From: Burkholderiaceae bacterium
Lineage (GTDB): Bacteria > Pseudomonadota > Gammaproteobacteria > Burkholderiales > Burkholderiaceae_C
Reading direction: 5' to 3'
DNA: 63,453 nt
Assembly: GCA_004323695.1 (NCBI GenBank)
Contig: SCRU01000151.1
Location: 1-63,453 of the forward strand
Shown here: positions 36,285-45,604 of the stretch, piece after piece
Numbering within the stretch: the first letter of the stretch is position 1
Layout of the letters: each line of letters starts with the position of its first letter
Translations under genes and position numbers: made by a program
The notes under the pieces: model-generated
The model's input: only the letters and a program-made list of their open reading frames with translations
Told to the model about the DNA's origin: nothing
Databases searched by the model: none

Positions 36285-36607
36285 CGTTAAAAGTTTAGCA
36301 ATATTGAATCGCTTGGCGGATGGCGCCGCCGCACCTGCGCTGCATAGAATGTGATTCCGACAACAAGACCAGAGACAGGCATTATGAAAGGAAACCAGTT
36401 CCTTCAGGGCGCATTTATCGCGCTGTGCCGACACTGGCGTCGGTCGGCGGGGCCGAATGTGATCCGGACAAGCCGATCTACCCGGTCGTGCCTGTTCCCG
36501 CAGCACGCGCCATCGCCCTGACTGTGCAGGATGCCATCACGTGGGAAGAGCCTTTCAATGAATACGATGCTGCGGTCAATTCAATCGTTCCGAACCGAGT
36601 GCATTCC
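36285..36607. other. 323-base region between divergent genes, no clear gene
   Basis: The stretch lies between the degenerate GGDEF gene (minus) and the gamma-glutamyltransferase-like gene (plus). It has ATG 36384 opening a 44-codon frame (MKGNQFLQGAFIALC start) that stops, and another frame running in phase into the downstream gene. Neither resembles a protein I know. Base composition drops in G+C near both ends. It may hold the promoters and perhaps a decayed gene fragment. I see no riboswitch or strong hairpin. Confidence 0.4.
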
Positions 36608-38221
36608 ATGAAATTCGATTACGCCAATCCGTATACATCGACGCGCATGCCGGTGTTCGCCCGCAATCTCGTCTCCACCTCGCATCCGCTGGCCGCGCAG
36701 GCGGGCCTCTCCATCCTGCAGCAGGGCGGCAATGCGGTCGATGCCGCGATTGCGGCGGCGGCCGTGATGACGCTGGTGGAGCCGGTCAGCAATGGCCTGG
36801 GCAGTGATGCGTTCTGCATCCTGTGGGACGGCTCCAAGCTGCACGGGTTGAACGCATCGGGCTGCGCGCCGCGTGCCTGGACACCCGGGTATTTCAGGCG
36901 CAAATACGGCGCTGCAGCGCGCACGCCGCCGCAGCGAGGCATGGATTCGGTCACCGTGCCGGGCGCCGTCGGCAGTTGGGTCGCGCTGTCCGAACGCTTC
37001 GGCCAACTGCCATTCGCAGATCTGCTGGCGCCTGCCATCGAGACGGCCGAGCGCGGCTATCTGATACCCCCGGTGGTGCAGGGAAAGTGGGCCGCCGCGG
37101 CGCCGCTGCTGCAATCGCAGCCCGGCTTTGCCCGCAGTTTCCTGCCCTGGGGGCGCGCGCCTGAGGTGGGCGAATTGTTCCGCTTTGCCGCGGCGGCGCG
37201 TGCCCTCAAGGCGATTGCCGCGACGCGGGGCGAGGCCTTTTATCGCGGTGAAATCGCCGAGGCGCTGGAGAAGTTTTCGAGCGCCAGCGGTGGCAGCCTC
37301 AAGGCCAGCGATCTGGCCGCCTGGAGGCCCGAATGGGTCGAACCGATTTCGCGCGATTACCGCGGCTACACGCTGCACGAGATACCGCCGAACGGCCAGG
37401 GCATCGCGGCGCTGATCGCGCTGGGCATTCTGGAGAAATTCGACGTCGCGGCGCTGCCGCTGGATTCGACCCCGTCGCAACACCTGCAGATCGAGGCCCT
37501 GAAGCTGGCCTTCGCCGACCTGTACCGCTATGTGTCGGAGCCATCGTCGATGACGGTGACCCCCGCGCAAATGCTCGATGACGGCTACCTTGCGTCCCGT
37601 GCCAAACTCATCGACATGAAACGGGCACAGGACTTCAAGGCCGGCAACCCGGTGCGCGGCGGCACGATCTACCTCACGGCGGCGGACGAGCGCGGCATGA
37701 TGGTCAGCTTCATCCAGAGCAACTACATGGGTTTTGGGTCCGGCTGCGTGGAGCCCGAATTCGGCATCAGCCTGCAAAACCGCGGCCATGGCTTCAGCCT
37801 GAACCCCGACAGCCCCAACGTGGTGGCGCCGGGCAAGCGGCCGTTCCACACCATCATCCCGGCGTTTCTCACCAGGGATGGCCAGCCCGTCATGAGCTTT
37901 GGTGTGATGGGCGGCAACATGCAGCCGCAAGGCCATCTGCAGACGCTGGTGCGCATGCTGGATTACCGGCAAGGCCCACAGGCGGCCTGCGATGCGCCGC
38001 GCTGGCGCTTCAATGCGGGGCTGGAGATCAATGTCGAGGCGGCGATGAAGCCCGATACCCAGCAGGGCCTGCGCGCGCTCGGGCACCGGGTGGAAGTGAT
38101 CGACGACTCGTACCAGGACTTTGGCGCCGGCCAGTTCATCTGGCGCCTGGGCGAGCCCGGCACGCACGGCTATGTGGCGGCCAGCGACGCGCGGCGCGAC
38201 GGCCAGGCGGCCGGCTATTGA
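36608..38221 (+). CDS. Gamma-glutamyltransferase-family protein (cytoplasmic, YwrD-like)
   Basis: 537 residues from ATG 36608. Ntn-hydrolase family: QGGNAVDAAIAAAAVMTLVEPVSNGLGSDAF at the N-terminal side is typical, and the processing/catalytic threonine is probably Thr353 in RGGTIYLTAADERG, followed by GFGSGCVEPEFGISLQNRG and MGGNMQPQGHLQ. There is no signal peptide, so unlike E. coli GGT it should stay in the cytoplasm. It may hydrolyse gamma-glutamyl compounds or act as an acylase. The stop overlaps the TTG of the following transporter gene. Confidence 0.85.
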   Translation: MKFDYANPYTSTRMPVFARNLVSTSHPLAAQAGLSILQQGGNAVDAAIAAAAVMTLVEPVSNGLGSDAFCILWDGSKLHGLNASGCAPRAWTPGYFRRKYGAAARTPPQRGMDSVTVPGAVGSWVALSERFGQLPFADLLAPAIETAERGYLIPPVVQGKWAAAAPLLQSQPGFARSFLPWGRAPEVGELFRFAAAARALKAIAATRGEAFYRGEIAEALEKFSSASGGSLKASDLAAWRPEWVEPISRDYRGYTLHEIPPNGQGIAALIALGILEKFDVAALPLDSTPSQHLQIEALKLAFADLYRYVSEPSSMTVTPAQMLDDGYLASRAKLIDMKRAQDFKAGNPVRGGTIYLTAADERGMMVSFIQSNYMGFGSGCVEPEFGISLQNRGHGFSLNPDSPNVVAPGKRPFHTIIPAFLTRDGQPVMSFGVMGGNMQPQGHLQTLVRMLDYRQGPQAACDAPRWRFNAGLEINVEAAMKPDTQQGLRALGHRVEVIDDSYQDFGAGQFIWRLGEPGTHGYVAASDARRDGQAAGY

Positions 38222-39186
38222 GACCCGGTTTGGACCACGTTTCAACAAAAAATCAGGGCTTTCCCCTTGGTGACAAAGACTCGGTAGCTACGAAAAGAGT
38301 AGCGTCCGGGTTAACGCTTGCCACCCTGGGCGCGATTGCCTTCAGCGGCAAGGCGATCATCGTCAAGCTGGCCTACCGCTACGGCGTGGATGCGGTCACG
38401 CTCATCATGTACCGCATGCTGTTCGCGCTGCCCCTGTTTGCCGCGCTGGCCTGGTGGTCCACCTACCGGCGCCCGGGTGGCGCGGCGGCTGCTTTGACGC
38501 AAAAGGATTGGCTTGGCGTGCTGGGGCTGGGATTTTGCGGCTACTACCTGTCCAGCTTCCTGGATTTTGCGGGGCTGCAATACGTCACGGCCTCGCTGGA
38601 GCGACTGATCCTGTACCTGAACCCGACCTTCGTGCTGGTGCTGGGTTGGATCTTCTACCGCAAGCGCGTGGCGCCGATCCAGGTCGCGGCGATGGCGGTC
38701 AGCTACGCGGGCGTGTTCGTCGTGTTCCGGCACGAAATCACCCTGGAGGGCGGGCGCTCGGCGCTGGGCGCCGCGCTGGTGCTGGCCAGCGCCGGCAGCT
38801 ATGCGGTGTACCTGGTGTACAGCGGGGAACTGGTGCGGCGCATCGGCGCCGCGAGGCTGGTCGGGCTGGCCACCATGGTCGCGTGCCTGTGCTGCATTGT
38901 GCAGTTTCTTGTGCTGCGCCCGCTGAGCGCGGCGCTGGTGGCGCCCCAGGTCATCTGGCTCTCGATCCTGAATGCCACGCTGTGCACCGTCGTGCCGGTG
39001 CTGCTGGTGATGATGGCCGTCGAGCGCATTGGCGCGGCCCTGACCGCGCAGGCCGGCATGATCGGCCCGATGTCGACCATTCTGATGGGCGTGCTGATTC
39101 TGGGCGAGCCCTTCAACGCCTGGATCGTGCTGGGCACGGTGCTGGTGCTGGGGGGTGTCTTTCTGGTATCAAAATACAAGGTCTGA
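38218..39186 (+). CDS. DMT-superfamily (EamA) transporter
   Basis: Up to 322 residues. Ten membrane helices, two EamA halves (about 33-160 and 175-320), conserved NPTFVLVLGW and MIGPMSTILMGVLILGEPF. It probably exports or imports small metabolites. The substrate is unknown. The start is uncertain: TTG 38218 overlaps the stop of the previous gene and TTG 38230 is an alternative. The first 28 residues are mostly encoded by dispersed repeat copy D, and no ATG lies upstream of helix 1, so this gene's start region has been rewritten by the repeat. Confidence 0.82.
   Translation: MRPGLDHVSTKNQGFPLGDKDSVATKRVASGLTLATLGAIAFSGKAIIVKLAYRYGVDAVTLIMYRMLFALPLFAALAWWSTYRRPGGAAAALTQKDWLGVLGLGFCGYYLSSFLDFAGLQYVTASLERLILYLNPTFVLVLGWIFYRKRVAPIQVAAMAVSYAGVFVVFRHEITLEGGRSALGAALVLASAGSYAVYLVYSGELVRRIGAARLVGLATMVACLCCIVQFLVLRPLSAALVAPQVIWLSILNATLCTVVPVLLVMMAVERIGAALTAQAGMIGPMSTILMGVLILGEPFNAWIVLGTVLVLGGVFLVSKYKV
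38246..38303 (-). repeat. Dispersed 50-base repeat, copy D (DMT transporter N-terminus)
   Basis: On the minus strand it begins GCTACTCTTTTCGTAGC, a 5-bp hairpin, and continues to TCACCAAGGGGAAAGCCCTG. CGTAGC and CACCAAGG start 20 bases apart, as in copies A, C, H and J. Confidence 0.6.
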
Positions 39187-39213
39187 GCGGAACATCCGGC
39201 AAGGAGTGCAAAC

Positions 39214-40020
39214 GTGAATCTGGGCATAGCGGGCAAGTGGGCGCTGGTCTGCGGCGCCAGCAAGGGTTTGGGGCTGGGCTGCGCCCGCGCCCTGGTGCGC
39301 GAAGGCGTGAATGTGCTGATCAATGCGCGCGGCGCCGGGGTGCTGCAGGCCGCCGCCGACCGGCTGGCGGCCGAAGACGCGGGCGCCAGCGGCGCGGCGG
39401 TGCTGTGCGTGGCCGCGGACATCACCACGCCCGAAGGCCGCGCCGCGGTGTTCTCGGCGCCGGGCGGCCCGGGCAGGGACTTCGACATCGTGGTGACGAA
39501 CGCCGGCGGGCCGCCTCCAGGTGATTTTCGGGAGTGGGACCGGGACGCCTGGATCCGCGCCGTGGACGCCAACATGCTCACGCCGATCGAACTCATCAAG
39601 GCCACGATCGACGGCATGGCGGCGCGCGGCTTTGGCCGCATCGTGAACATCACGTCCAGTTCGGTGAAGGCGCCGATCGGCATCCTGGGCCTGTCCAACG
39701 GCGCGCGCAGCGGGTTGACGGGTTTCGTGGCCGGCGTGGCGCGTGGCAAGGTGGCGGCGCACGGCGTCACGGTCAACAACCTGCTGCCCGGCGTGTTCGA
39801 CACCGATCGGGTCAGGAGCATGACGCAGGCCACCTCGGAAAAAACCGGCCAGCCGATCGAGGTCATCCTGCACGCGCGACGCAAGGACATTCCGGCGCAG
39901 CGTTTTGGCACGCCCGAAGAATTCGGCGCGATCTGCGCGTTTTTGTGCAGCACGCATGCCGCCTATATCACCGGACAGAACGTGCTGGCCGACGGCGGCG
40001 CGTATCCCGGCACCTACTAG
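39214..40020 (+). CDS. SDR-family oxidoreductase lacking the catalytic tyrosine
   Basis: 268 residues from GTG 39214, with AAGGAG upstream. The Rossmann fold is complete: GASKGLGLG (NAD(P)-binding), TNAGGPPPG, VNITSSSVKAPIG and QNVLADGGAYPGTY. In classical SDRs the active-site YxxxK follows the Ser motif. Here the stretch reads LGLSNGARSGLTGFV, with no Tyr and no Lys at the expected spacing. The same SNGARSGL string is, as I recall, shared by a subfamily annotated as 3-oxoacyl-ACP reductase, so the loss is probably ancestral. The reaction is unknown. Confidence 0.85.
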   Translation: MNLGIAGKWALVCGASKGLGLGCARALVREGVNVLINARGAGVLQAAADRLAAEDAGASGAAVLCVAADITTPEGRAAVFSAPGGPGRDFDIVVTNAGGPPPGDFREWDRDAWIRAVDANMLTPIELIKATIDGMAARGFGRIVNITSSSVKAPIGILGLSNGARSGLTGFVAGVARGKVAAHGVTVNNLLPGVFDTDRVRSMTQATSEKTGQPIEVILHARRKDIPAQRFGTPEEFGAICAFLCSTHAAYITGQNVLADGGAYPGTY

Positions 40021-40047
40021 GTCGACCACGCACGCCAGCGAAGGCCG

Positions 40048-41010
40048 CTAGCGCAGCAGGGCGGCGCTGGCGCGCAGCCGCGCTTCGGCCTCCAGGCTGA
40101 TGCGCTCCACCAGGGCGGCCGCGTCTTCCACGCTGTGGATCAGGTCCACGGCCTCGCCGGCCCATACGACGGTGGTGTCGAAATTTCCGTCGCCCATGGC
40201 CTCATGGTAGGCCGTGCGCTCGGCGGGCAGGGCTTGCATCAACTCTTCCTCGCGGCCGCTCCAGCGGGTCACGAACGCGTTGTGCAGCGCGCGCCCGTAA
40301 TAGCCCTGGGGCCAGCCATAGCCGCGTACGATATCGAAAACCGGGGTGCGCAGCGTCTCGTTCCCGTGCGCCGCCACGATGCGCTGCTTGGCGCTGGGGC
40401 GCCCCTGTGCCTCGGTACTGGCGTAAAAGCGTGTGCCGATGAGCGCGCCGTGGGCTCCCAGCGCCAGCGCCGCCGCCAGGCCGCGGCCGTCGGCAATGCC
40501 GCCGGCCGCCAGCACCGGCGTGGGCGCCACGGCGTCGACCACGGCGGGCACCAGCGGCAGCGTGGCGCGCGTGCCGCCATGGCCGCCGGCCTCGGTCCCC
40601 TGGGCCACGATCAGGTCCGCGCCCGCCTGCTGGGCCAGCCGCGCTTCGTTCAGGTCCTGCACCTGGCAGATCAGCCGGCATCCGGCGGCCTTGACGAATG
40701 CGCCGTAAGGCCGCGGGTCGCCAAAGGAGAGCATGACCGCATCGGGCTGGTAGCTCAGCACCAGGTCGATCACGCGCTGGTTGACCGCCCAGGTGATCAG
40801 CCCGACGCCCCAGGGCCGCGAGGTGTTTTCGCGGGTGCTGAAGAGCTCCTTGCGCAGCCAGGCGGCGTCGCCATAGCCGCCGCCTACCAGGCCGAGCCCG
40901 CCGGCGTTGGACACCGCGGCCGCGAGTTGCCCGCCCGCGACCCCGGCCATCGGCGCGAGCACGATGGGATGGCGCAGGTTGAACAGGTCCGTCAGTCCGG
41001 TCTGAATCAT
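40048..41010 (-). CDS. NAD(P)H-dependent flavin oxidoreductase / nitronate monooxygenase-like
   Basis: 320 residues, FMN-binding TIM barrel: LRHPIVLAPMAGVAGGQLAAAVSNAGGLGL at the N-terminus, VAQGTEAGGHGG (with the usual catalytic-region His) and VLAAGGIADGRGLAAALALGAHGALIGTRF for phosphate binding. Members oxidise alkyl nitronates or act as quinone or enoyl reductases. The substrate cannot be read from sequence. It converges with the SDR gene (27 bases apart) and is divergent from the quinone oxidoreductase. Confidence 0.87.
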   Translation of the reverse strand: MIQTGLTDLFNLRHPIVLAPMAGVAGGQLAAAVSNAGGLGLVGGGYGDAAWLRKELFSTRENTSRPWGVGLITWAVNQRVIDLVLSYQPDAVMLSFGDPRPYGAFVKAAGCRLICQVQDLNEARLAQQAGADLIVAQGTEAGGHGGTRATLPLVPAVVDAVAPTPVLAAGGIADGRGLAAALALGAHGALIGTRFYASTEAQGRPSAKQRIVAAHGNETLRTPVFDIVRGYGWPQGYYGRALHNAFVTRWSGREEELMQALPAERTAYHEAMGDGNFDTTVVWAGEAVDLIHSVEDAAALVERISLEAEARLRASAALLR

Positions 41011-41235
41011 GGTGATGGCGCTCCAGATCCGCTGGCACCGGCATACGGATGCAGCGTGAAAGGAGGCGTGCGAACCCTGCTGTTTATATCATGGCGCGAT
41101 ACAGTGTGTCGATGAAAACCCCGGCGCCGAATCGGCGGGTGCGCGGGCTTGCCCAGGCGGCGCGGCCACGTGCCGCGCGGTTTCGTGGCACGATTCGCCA
41201 CCAGCCTGATTCACCCCACTTCCAGGAGCCTAGAC

Positions 41236-42231
41236 ATGACATCCATCACCAGCAAAGCCGTGCGTATCGACCAGCAGGGCGGCCCCGAACAACTCAAGCT
41301 CGTCGACGTGACCGTGGGCGATCCGGGGCCGGGACAAATCCGCATCCGGCACCGCGCGATCGGCTTGAACTTCATCGACGTGTACCAGCGCAGCGGCCTG
41401 TACCCGATGCCGGTGCCGCTGCAGCTCGGCATGGAGGCGGCGGGCGTGGTGGAGGCGGTGGGCGACGGAGTGACACACCTTCGGGTGGGCGACCGCGCCG
41501 CCTATACCGGCAGCCCGCCCGGCAGCTACTGCGAGGTGCGGGTGATGCCGGCGGTCCAGGTGTGCAGGCTGCCGGACGCGATCTCGTTCGAGACCGGCGC
41601 GGCGATGATGCTCAAGGGCATGACGGCCGAATACCTGCTCAAGAGAACGCTGCCGCAAGGCGGCCTGCAGGCCGGCGACTTCGTGCTGTTTCACGCGGCG
41701 GCCGGCGGCGTCGGGCTGATCGCCTGCCAGTGGGCCAAGGCGCTGGGCCTGCGCCTGATCGGCACCGCGGGGTCGGACGCCAAATGCGCGCTCGCGCTGC
41801 AAAACGGCGCGGCCTTCGCCATCAACTACAGCACTCAGGACTTTGCCGCGCGCGTGAAGGAGATCACCGGCGGGCAGGGCGTGAAGGTGGTGTACGACTC
41901 GGTCGGCAAGGACACGTTCGAGAAGTCGCTCGATTGCCTGCGCCCGTTCGGTCTCATGGCCAGCTTCGGCAATGCCTCGGGCCCGGTGCCGCCGGTCGTG
42001 CCCGGCCTGCTGGCGGCCAAGGGGTCGCTGTACCTCACGCGCCAGACGCTGTTTACCCACATCGCAACGCGCGAGAGCGCGCAGGCGATGGCTGACGAGC
42101 TGTTCGCGGTGGTGGCCGACGGCCGGGTGAAGATCCACATCGATCAGCGCTACCCGCTGGCCGAGGTGCGGCAGGCGCACATCGCGCTGGAAGCGCGCCA
42201 GACCACGGGCTGCACCATCTTGACGCTGTGA
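41236..42231 (+). CDS. NADPH:quinone oxidoreductase (zeta-crystallin type)
   Basis: 331 residues of the medium-chain dehydrogenase family without catalytic zinc ligands. LNFIDVYQRSGLYP, LGMEAAGVVEAVG, TAEYLLKRT, HAAAGGVGLIACQWAKALG (NADPH-binding) and the FGNASGPVPP region are all typical of one-electron quinone reductases (QOR). ATG 41236 (MTSITSKAVRIDQQGGPEQL) fits the family length. The longer frame from 41149 is not supported. Divergent from the flavin oxidoreductase with 225 bases between. No clear promoter seen. Confidence 0.9.
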   Translation: MTSITSKAVRIDQQGGPEQLKLVDVTVGDPGPGQIRIRHRAIGLNFIDVYQRSGLYPMPVPLQLGMEAAGVVEAVGDGVTHLRVGDRAAYTGSPPGSYCEVRVMPAVQVCRLPDAISFETGAAMMLKGMTAEYLLKRTLPQGGLQAGDFVLFHAAAGGVGLIACQWAKALGLRLIGTAGSDAKCALALQNGAAFAINYSTQDFAARVKEITGGQGVKVVYDSVGKDTFEKSLDCLRPFGLMASFGNASGPVPPVVPGLLAAKGSLYLTRQTLFTHIATRESAQAMADELFAVVADGRVKIHIDQRYPLAEVRQAHIALEARQTTGCTILTL

Positions 42232-42302
42232 CCTCGTCGACCCGGCCGCAGCCCGTGCGCGGCGGTGGCGCGGTGTGGCCATGATCGATTTGGGAACATC
42301 CG

Positions 42303-42360
42303 AATTCTTGAAAGAAAAGGTGCTTAATCCATTGTCGGTATTCGGTAGTTTGCTACGAAA
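42303..42360 (-). repeat. Dispersed 50-base repeat, copy E (divergent)
   Basis: On the minus strand: CTTTTCGTAGCAAACTACCG, then CAATGGATTAAGCACCTTTT. Motif order fits the family but the spacing is 27 rather than 20 bases, so the copy is degenerate or belongs to a variant. It lies between the quinone oxidoreductase and the SBF transporter. Confidence 0.4.
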
Positions 42361-42379
42361 AGTGGAGTAACCCGGCGTC

Positions 42380-43387
42380 ATGTCCCAGCCCCGCTTTCTG
42401 CCCGACAACTTCACGCTGGCGCTGTTGGCGACGGTCGCACTGGCCAGCGCCTGGCCCGCGCGCGGTGCCTTGAGCCATGCCTTTGAAGCCCTGACAAACG
42501 TGGCGATCGGGCTGCTCTTTTTCCTGCATGGCGCCAAGCTCTCGCGCGCCGCGATCGTCGCCGGCGCCTCGCACTGGCGGCTGCACCTGCTGGTGTTGTC
42601 CAGTACCTTTGTGATGTTTCCGTTGCTGGGCCTGGCGTTGCGGCCGCTGCTGGCACCGCTGGTCACGCCGCAACTGTATCTGGGGGTGCTGTTTCTGTGC
42701 ATGCTGCCGACCACGATGCAGTCGGCCATTGCGTTCACGTCCATCGCGCGCGGCAACGTGGCGGCCGCCGTGTGCAGCGCCTCCGGCTCCACGCTGATCG
42801 GTATTTTCATCTCGCCGGTGCTGCTGACCCTGTTTGTGGTGCCGCACCACGCGGGCTCGCCCGGTGCCTGGTCATCGATCGGCCACATCGCGCTGCTGTT
42901 GATGGCGCCGTTCGTTGCGGGGCAATTGCTGCGCAGCCGCATCGGCTCCTGGCTGGAGGGTCACGGCGGCGCGCTCAAGGTGGTGGACCAGGGCTCGATC
43001 TTGCTGGTGGTCTACACGGCCTTCAGCGCTGCGGTGGTGCAGGGGCTGTGGGCCCAGGTGCCACTTTCCGGCCTGGCTGGCCTGCTGGTGGTGTGCGCGG
43101 TGCTGCTGGGGCTGATGCTGATCTTCACCAGCCGCAGCGCGCGTCGACTGGGGTTTGCCACGGAGGACGAAATCACCATCGTGTTCTGCGGCTCCAAGAA
43201 AAGCCTGGCCAGCGGCATTCCCATGGCCAACGTGCTGTTTGCCACGCACGCGGTGGGCGCCATCCTGCTGCCGCTGATGCTGTTCCACCAGATTCAGCTG
43301 ATGGCCTGTGCCGTCATCGCGCGGCGTTATGCGCAGCGTCCCTATCCGGTCTCCACGCCGGATCCGCTGGCCGCGCCAGGCCGCTGA
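42380..43387 (+). CDS. Bile acid:sodium symporter-like transporter (YfeH type)
   Basis: 335 residues, about nine to ten membrane helices. The family core PTTMQSAIAFTSIARGNVAAAVCSASGSTLIGIFISPVLL and, later, EDEITIVFCGSKKSLASGIPMANVLF match SBF-like/YfeH proteins. These probably move organic anions with sodium, but the substrate of this branch is unknown. ATG 42380 starts MSQPRFLPDNFTLALL, as expected. It converges with the Na/Pi symporter gene. Confidence 0.85.
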   Translation: MSQPRFLPDNFTLALLATVALASAWPARGALSHAFEALTNVAIGLLFFLHGAKLSRAAIVAGASHWRLHLLVLSSTFVMFPLLGLALRPLLAPLVTPQLYLGVLFLCMLPTTMQSAIAFTSIARGNVAAAVCSASGSTLIGIFISPVLLTLFVVPHHAGSPGAWSSIGHIALLLMAPFVAGQLLRSRIGSWLEGHGGALKVVDQGSILLVVYTAFSAAVVQGLWAQVPLSGLAGLLVVCAVLLGLMLIFTSRSARRLGFATEDEITIVFCGSKKSLASGIPMANVLFATHAVGAILLPLMLFHQIQLMACAVIARRYAQRPYPVSTPDPLAAPGR

Positions 43388-43423
43388 GCCAGCGTCCTGG
43401 GCCTCGGGGCCGGCGTACGGGTG

Positions 43424-45097
43424 TCAGCCGCGCCGGTGCTCGTCCTGGGCCTGCGCCGTCGGCTTGAGCCGGTTCGGCGCCAGCGCCCCGGCGGATTCGA
43501 GGATCGGGTAGGCGATCGAGCAGATGTGCGAGTTGATGCGTTTGAGGTCGCTGATCAGGTCGATGTGCAGCGAACTGGTCTCGATGCTCAGCACGCTGTT
43601 GCCACTCAGGCGGTCGAGGTGCGCCGTGGCGTAGCGCCGCTCCAGGTCGCCGAAGCGCATTTTTTCCTCGATCAGTTTCTGCGCATCGTGCAGGTTGCCG
43701 TTCAGGAACACGCTCATGCCCAGGCGCAGGTTGTCCAGCAATCGCGCGTGCAGCTCGCCGATCTCGGCGATGCCCGCCTCCGAGAAGCTGCGCCCGGGCC
43801 GGATCTTCTTGTCTTCCACGTCGATGATGATGCGCTCGATGATGTCGCCGATCTGCTCCATGTTGATGGTGAAGCTGATGATGTCGGTCCAGCGCCGGCT
43901 CTCCGCTTCGTCCAGTGCCTCGCGCCGGATTTTCGTCATGTAGTACTTGATGGCCGAGTACAGCTCGTCCACCGTGTCGTCCATCTGGCGCAGCTCCCGG
44001 GCGAGGCGCAGGTCGTTCGTCCTGATCACGGTGAGCATGCCGTTCAGCATGGTTTCCACCACGTCGGCCTGGTGCAGGGCCTCCCGCGCCGCGCACGAAA
44101 TGGCCAGCGAAGGCATGGACAGCGCCGACGTGTCGAGATGGCGCGGACGCATCTGCGAGCGCAACGTTTCCGGCTTCTTCGGCAGCAAGCGCGCGACGAT
44201 GCGCGCCACCGGCCGGGTCAGGCCGATGAAGGCCACGCTCATGATGACGTTGAACCCCAGGTGGAACAGCACCACGCCATGGGTCGGGCTGGGCAGCAGC
44301 GGCTGGACATGGCGCAGCCACAGGCCGACGCAGGGCGCCATCAGCGCCACGCCCAGCATCTTGAACAGCAGGTTGCCGATCGAGACCTGGCGCACCTCGA
44401 CGGCCGACTTGGCGGTGGTGAGTACGGCCGCCATGCCGCTGCCCAGATTGGCGCCCAGCACCAGTCCGAGTGCCACTTCCAGCGAAATCATCGTGGAAGC
44501 GGCCAGCGCCGCGATCAGCAGCACCACGGCCAGACTCGAATACGCCATCACGGCCAGCACCATGCCCAGGATGATCTCGGTCGGCAGGTCGCTGCCAACC
44601 GAACTCAGGAGGGCACGCACCGCTGGCGTGGCCAGCAGCGGCGCGGCGGACGCCATCACCATCTGCAGCGCCAGCAGGATCAACCCCAGGCCGATCAGCA
44701 CGCGCCCGATGCGTCCGGCCAGGGTGTCCTGGCGCGACAGGTACAGCACCACGCCGGCGAAAATGAACAGCGGTGAGAGCCACGACAGGTCGAACGAGAA
44801 CAGCACCACCATCAGCGCGGTGCCAATGTCGGCGCCGCGCATCACGGCCAGCGCGTCCGGCAGCGTGATCAAACCCTCGCCGACGAACGAGGAGGTCATC
44901 AGCGACGTCGCGGTGCTGGACTGCAGCAGCGCGGTCACGCCGATGCCCGAGAGGGCCGCCGTGAAGCGGTTGCCCAGGCTGTGCGCCAGCACCTGGCGCA
45001 AATTGCTGCCGAACGCGCGCAGTACCCCGGTGCGTACCAGCTGGGTGCCCCACACCAGCAGGGCGACCGCGGCGAACAGGTTCAGCAGATCCTTCAT
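43424..45097 (-). CDS. Na+/phosphate cotransporter with PhoU domain
   Basis: 557 residues. Two inverted Na/Pi-cotransporter repeats, each with a QSSTAT-like motif (LLQSSTATSLMTSSFVG near 60, and GANLGSGMAAVLTT near 220), then a cytoplasmic PhoU-like helical domain (about 340-540, ADVVETMLNGM and INMEQIGDIIERI). Moves phosphate with sodium across the inner membrane, often as an efflux or low-affinity route. It begins 6 bases after lspA, so it probably belongs to the ribF-ileS-lspA run. Confidence 0.88.
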   Translation of the reverse strand: MKDLLNLFAAVALLVWGTQLVRTGVLRAFGSNLRQVLAHSLGNRFTAALSGIGVTALLQSSTATSLMTSSFVGEGLITLPDALAVMRGADIGTALMVVLFSFDLSWLSPLFIFAGVVLYLSRQDTLAGRIGRVLIGLGLILLALQMVMASAAPLLATPAVRALLSSVGSDLPTEIILGMVLAVMAYSSLAVVLLIAALAASTMISLEVALGLVLGANLGSGMAAVLTTAKSAVEVRQVSIGNLLFKMLGVALMAPCVGLWLRHVQPLLPSPTHGVVLFHLGFNVIMSVAFIGLTRPVARIVARLLPKKPETLRSQMRPRHLDTSALSMPSLAISCAAREALHQADVVETMLNGMLTVIRTNDLRLARELRQMDDTVDELYSAIKYYMTKIRREALDEAESRRWTDIISFTINMEQIGDIIERIIIDVEDKKIRPGRSFSEAGIAEIGELHARLLDNLRLGMSVFLNGNLHDAQKLIEEKMRFGDLERRYATAHLDRLSGNSVLSIETSSLHIDLISDLKRINSHICSIAYPILESAGALAPNRLKPTAQAQDEHRRG

Positions 45098-45103
45098 GGC
45101 GGC

Positions 45104-45604
45104 CTACCTGCTGCGCCGCACCCGCAGCAGTTCGTCCAGGATCAGACAGGCGGCACCCACCGTGATGGCGCTGTCGGCCAGGTTGAAGGCCGGAAAGTGC
45201 ACGCCGTGCCAGTGAAAGTCCAGAAAATCCACCACGTACCCGTGGTGCAGCCGGTCCACCACGTTGCCCACCGCGCCGCCCAGGATGAAGGCCAGCGCGA
45301 ACGAGAACAGCTTCTGACCCGCGTGCGAGCGCAGCAGCCACACGATCAAAAGTGCGGCCGCCACGCCGATGCCGGTGAACAGCCAGCGCTGCCACCCGGA
45401 GGCTGCAGCCAGAAACGAAAACGCGGCGCCGGTGTTTTGCGCGCGCACGATGTTGAAGAAGCTGGTGACGACCGTGCCGTCGCCCAGCCGGTAGTAGCCC
45501 AGGATCAGCATCTTGGTGAACTGGTCCAGGATCAGCACGATCAGGGCCAGACCCAGCCACGGCAGCGAGCCGCCGGACGCCTTGGCGGAGGCGCCGCGGG
45601 CCAT
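45104..45604 (-). CDS. lspA: Lipoprotein signal peptidase
   Basis: 166 residues with four membrane helices. Removes signal peptides from prolipoproteins. Catalytic aspartates sit in [22 protein letters not shown] and [18 protein letters not shown] is also conserved. ATG 45604 shares its A with the ileS stop (TGATG), so the two are translationally coupled. A longer frame inside ileS is rejected. Confidence 0.95.
   Translation of the reverse strand: MARGASAKASGGSLPWLGLALIVLILDQFTKMLILGYYRLGDGTVVTSFFNIVRAQNTGAAFSFLAAASGWQRWLFTGIGVAAALLIVWLLRSHAGQKLFSFALAFILGGAVGNVVDRLHHGYVVDFLDFHWHGVHFPAFNLADSAITVGAACLILDELLRVRRSR

Noticed and set aside
43314-45560. 748-codon minus-strand frame
   Set aside because: Overlaps the Na/Pi symporter and lspA in another frame, low-complexity Arg/Gly/Ala composition.
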